Source: Actinomycetes bacterium (GTDB taxonomy: Bacteria; Actinomycetota; Actinomycetes; Actinomycetales; Demequinaceae). From it: a stretch of DNA of 16,379 nucleotides. The DNA is taken from positions 1 to 16,379 of the forward strand of contig JAEYUX010000180.1 of the NCBI GenBank assembly GCA_023432235.1, written 5' to 3'. This document shows, piece by piece, positions 14,380 through 16,379 of the stretch. The notes beneath the pieces are model-generated. The model saw nothing but the letters and a program-made list of their open reading frames with translations. It was not told the origin of the DNA and did no database searches. Every line of letters starts with the position of its first letter. Position 1 is the stretch's first letter. Both the position numbers and the translations under genes were made by a program.

Positions 14380-14398
14380 GGCCAGCGTCGGCCATTTT
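14380..14398 (+). terminator. Terminator candidate after thrB
   Basis: GGCC (14380-14383) and GGCC (14390-14393) pair around a 6-nt loop, followed by A and TTTT (14395-14398). It starts 14 nt after the thrB stop. The stem is only 4 bp, so termination may be partial or Rho-dependent. Confidence 0.4.
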
Positions 14399-14426
14399 CG
14401 CTGTACGCGAGGACGCCGTGATCTGG

Positions 14427-14456
14427 TTGCGCGTGCCAAAAAAACTGGCTTAGCCT
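14427..14456 (+). promoter_or_regulatory. Promoter of the ABC exporter operon with overlapping inverted repeat
   Basis: TTGCGC (14427-14432) and TAGCCT (14451-14456) are spaced 18 bp, the best two-part promoter in the window. Between them GCCA (14435-14438) and TGGC (14446-14449) form an inverted repeat around seven bases (six A and one C), a plausible repressor site. The -10 region, CTTAGCCTGA, also recalls the core of a DtxR/IdeR iron box but matches only about 11 of 19 consensus positions. The start point should be at or beside the GTG at 14463. Confidence 0.55.
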
Positions 14457-14462
14457 GACGAG

Positions 14463-14537
14463 GTGCGTTTCACGCTTGCACACCCCATCGTGGGGAAGCG
14501 CGAGTTGTGTAGCTCGCCGTGGCGCACCAGATGGTGA
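14463..14537 (+). CDS. Possible leaderless leader peptide of the ABC exporter operon (24 residues)
   Basis: A GTG 6 nt after the -10 box opens a 24-codon frame containing HPIVGKRELCSS and ending WRTRW. Its TGA (14535-14537) overlaps a GTG at 14534 that is in frame with the exporter, and lies 11 nt before the likely exporter start at 14549. The RNA can form short hairpins: CCCCA/TGGGG (14483-14495), GCGAG/CTCGC (14500-14517) and a long-range GGTGCG (14462-14467) with CGCACC (14523-14528). No U-tract is seen, so translational coupling is likelier than intrinsic termination. Analogy: BmrB, the leader peptide ahead of the heterodimeric exporter BmrCD in Bacillus. No homologue is known to me, and it may be chance. 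Confidence 0.4.
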   Translation: MRFTLAHPIVGKRELCSSPWRTRW

Positions 14538-14548
14538 GTGGGAACGCA

Positions 14549-16282
14549 GTGCTGTGGAAACTCTTGGTGCGCTCAATCGCGCCGTATCGCGCACTCCTGA
14601 TTGGCGTGGTGCTCTTTCAACTCGCCCAATCGATTGCGAACCTCTACCTGCCCGGACTTAACGCTGACATCATTGATAACGGCGTTGCCACCGGTGATAC
14701 GGGGCACATTTGGCGAGTGGGCGCCATCATGTTGGCGCTGTCGCTCGTGCAGGCCGCTTGTGCGATTACCGCGGTCTACTTTGGCGCGATGATGGCGATG
14801 CGCGTTGGTCGCGACGTACGCGCTCAGGTCTTCGCGCGTGTGGGGACGTTCTCTGAAGTAGAGGTTCAACGCTTTGGTGCGCCCTCTCTCATTACCCGCT
14901 CAACGAACGACGTTCAACAGGTGCAGATGCTCGTTCTCATGGGCGCCACCTTGCTTGTGTCGACACCATTCATGGCGATCGGCGGCATCATCATGGCGCT
15001 CCATCAAGACATTGGGTTGTCGTGGGTGATGGTGGTCGCGATCCCTGTGCTGCTTGTGGGCGTCGTTGCCGTCATCACGCGGATGATGCCGTACTTCCAG
15101 CGCATGCAACGGCTCATCGACCAGGTCAATCGCGTGCTTCGCGAGCAGCTCGCAGGCATCCGGGTGGTGCGCGCATTTGTGCGTGAGCCGCAAGAAACCG
15201 CGCGCTTCGCGAAGGCCAACGCCGACGTCACGGACACGGCCCTCAGGGTGGGGCGCCTCATGGCCGTCATGTTCCCTTTCGTCATGGTGGTGATGAACGT
15301 CGGTTCGGTTGCCGTGCTGTGGCTCGGGGCTGATCGGGTCGACGCTGGTCAAACCAAGGTGGGGGCGCTCACCGCTTTTCTCACGTACCTCATCCAGATC
15401 CTCATGTCCGTCATGATGGCGACCTTCCTCTTTGTGCTGGTGCCACGCGCTGCCGTCGCGGCTGATCGCATCGGCGAGGTCCTTGCCACCGCCACCTCGG
15501 TGGTGCCGCCAGCGAACCCCGTCACCCACATGGACACCCCAGGCACCGTCGAGTTCCGAGGCGTCAGCTTCGCCTACCCGGGTGCGGAGGAGCCGGTGCT
15601 CGACAACGTCTCTTTCACCGCCCGGCCGGGGACAACGACGGCGATCATTGGGTCCACGGGCGCGGGCAAGTCGACGTTGCTTAGTCTCATCCCGCGTCTC
15701 TATGACGCGACAAGTGGCCAGGTGCTTGTCGGTGGTGTGGACGTTCGGGAACTCGACCTCGACGTGTTGTGGTCGGAGATGGGGATCGTGCCCCAGCGCC
15801 CGTACCTCTTCACCGGCACCATCCGTTCGACGCTTCGCCACGGCAAGCCTGACGCGACGGATGACGAGGTGTGGGAAGCCCTCGCGATCGCCCAGGCACG
15901 CGACTTTGTGAAGGCAATGCCCAATGGCCTCGACACACCGGTTGCCCAAGGTGGCACCACCGTCTCGGGCGGCCAGCGTCAGCGGCTTTCCATCGCGCGC
16001 GCCCTCGTGCGCTCGCCGCGCATCCTCCTCTTCGACGATTCGTTCTCCGCTCTCGACACCGCAACCGACTCGCGCCTGCGAACCGCACTGAAGAAGTCCG
16101 TCACCGATGCGACTGTCATCGTCGTTGCCCAACGGGTGTCCTCGATCATCGATGCCGATCAGATCCTCGTCATTGAACATGGTCGAATCATCGATCGAGG
16201 CACGCATGCTGAGCTCCTTGCTTCATCAGAGACGTACCAAGAGATCGTCTCGACTCAGCTGCGAGCGGAGGAGGCGGCATGA
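14549..16282 (+). CDS. Heterodimeric ABC exporter, degenerate-site subunit (multidrug type)
   Basis: A 577-residue half-transporter: six-helix ABC exporter membrane domain (about 1-310) fused to a nucleotide-binding domain (about 330-577). Walker A GSTGAGKST (368-376) and signature VSGGQRQRLS (from 472) are intact. Walker B ends FDDS with Asp497 in place of the catalytic Glu, and the switch His is Gln528 (VAQR). This is the degenerate ATP site of heterodimers such as TM287/288, LmrCD and BmrCD. The partner begins in an ATGA overlap at 16279. Start: GTG 14549 (VLWKLLVRSIAPYR) matches the family N-terminus and has GGGA 5 nt upstream. In-frame alternatives are GTG 14519, ATG 14531 and GTG 14534, the last overlapping the leader ORF stop. 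The likely role is drug or lipid export at the plasma membrane. Substrate unknown. Confidence 0.93.
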   Translation: MLWKLLVRSIAPYRALLIGVVLFQLAQSIANLYLPGLNADIIDNGVATGDTGHIWRVGAIMLALSLVQAACAITAVYFGAMMAMRVGRDVRAQVFARVGTFSEVEVQRFGAPSLITRSTNDVQQVQMLVLMGATLLVSTPFMAIGGIIMALHQDIGLSWVMVVAIPVLLVGVVAVITRMMPYFQRMQRLIDQVNRVLREQLAGIRVVRAFVREPQETARFAKANADVTDTALRVGRLMAVMFPFVMVVMNVGSVAVLWLGADRVDAGQTKVGALTAFLTYLIQILMSVMMATFLFVLVPRAAVAADRIGEVLATATSVVPPANPVTHMDTPGTVEFRGVSFAYPGAEEPVLDNVSFTARPGTTTAIIGSTGAGKSTLLSLIPRLYDATSGQVLVGGVDVRELDLDVLWSEMGIVPQRPYLFTGTIRSTLRHGKPDATDDEVWEALAIAQARDFVKAMPNGLDTPVAQGGTTVSGGQRQRLSIARALVRSPRILLFDDSFSALDTATDSRLRTALKKSVTDATVIVVAQRVSSIIDADQILVIEHGRIIDRGTHAELLASSETYQEIVSTQLRAEEAA

Positions 16283-16379
16283 GCGCGAGCGAAAAGGCGT
16301 CGGCTTCTGCCCCTGCCACCGCGCCTGCCCCGGCCCCGCGTCGCGGCCCCGCCGGCCACGGACCGATGGGTGGCATGGC
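16279..16379 (+). CDS. ABC exporter partner subunit, N-terminal fragment (cut by window edge)
   Basis: The first 33 codons of the second exporter gene. Its ATG overlaps the stop of the preceding gene (ATGA, 16279-16282). The visible part is an Ala/Pro-rich, basic cytoplasmic extension ending GHGPMGGM, an N-terminal pattern I associate with the catalytic-site partner in actinobacterial heterodimeric exporters of this type. The membrane and ATPase domains lie beyond the window, so the expected intact Walker B Glu and switch His cannot be checked. Confidence 0.85.
   Translation, partial: MSASEKASASAPATAPAPAPRRGPAGHGPMGGM

Noticed and set aside
12969..14594. 541-codon open frame on the minus strand across thrC/thrB
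   Set aside because: Antisense to two certain enzymes; composition (Arg, His, Gly) is that of a frame mirror, and it has no motif or ribosome binding site.
14900..16207. 435-codon open frame on the minus strand across the ABC exporter
   Set aside because: Antisense shadow of a complete exporter gene; the translation is His/Arg/Asp low-complexity.
1..16379. Defence island, biosynthetic cluster, prophage or mobile element
   Set aside because: All recognisable genes are core metabolism, envelope or transport; no integrase, transposase, terminal repeats or direct-repeat arrays were seen, and codon usage appears uniform.

Overview
This is an ordinary, gene-dense chromosomal segment of a high-GC Gram-positive bacterium (Actinomycetota; the gene set suits Micrococcales, but genus cannot be fixed from the sequence). 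Pointers are the high G+C third-codon positions, many GTG starts, the argS-lysA-hom-thrC-thrB order known from actinobacteria, tandem CNNM/CorC-type membrane proteins and an actinobacterial-style heterodimeric ABC exporter. I see no IS element, integrase, prophage, CRISPR array or toxin-antitoxin pair.

Layout. (1) Positions 1-1014, minus: an ABC transporter operon (ATPase, then a permease cut by the window edge) behind a perfect 7-3-7 palindrome that overlaps its probable -10 box. (2) 1100-3482, plus: a possible 10-residue leader ORF and two overlapping CNNM/HlyC-CorC paralogues. (3) 3581-4660, plus: a membrane-anchored M15 D,D-carboxypeptidase, convergent across a strong hairpin with (4) a minus-strand lipoprotein built of seven SGSG-type repeats (DUF2807-like) and a patatin-like hydrolase. 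(5) 6343-6415, minus: tRNA-Arg(CCG). (6) 6509-9965, plus: a MmcQ/YjbR-like protein, argS and lysA. (7) 10104-10999: an acidic orphan protein and a convergent low-molecular-weight tyrosine phosphatase. (8) 11069-14366, plus: hom-thrC-thrB, the aspartate-to-threonine branch. (9) 14427-16379, plus: a possible leaderless 24-codon leader ORF followed by a heterodimeric ABC exporter whose second subunit is cut by the window edge.

How the genes work together. lysA (last lysine step) and hom-thrC-thrB (homoserine and threonine) draw on the same aspartate-semialdehyde pool; in many actinobacteria they are contiguous with argS and followed by rho. Here two unrelated genes split lysA from hom, and an exporter operon stands where rho is often found. 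Several proteins are envelope-related (two CNNM proteins, D,D-carboxypeptidase, repeat lipoprotein, ABC systems).

The most interesting signals are regulatory. At least five genes (rssA-like, yjbR-like, argS, the phosphatase, hom) have a TANNNT -10 box 6-7 nt before the start codon, the signature of leaderless transcripts. The same arrangement precedes a short ORF ahead of the ABC exporter, whose stop codon overlaps an in-frame GTG of the exporter. This suggests a leaderless leader peptide controlling a multidrug-type exporter, comparable in logic to BmrB-BmrCD in Bacillus, but it is inferred from sequence alone.
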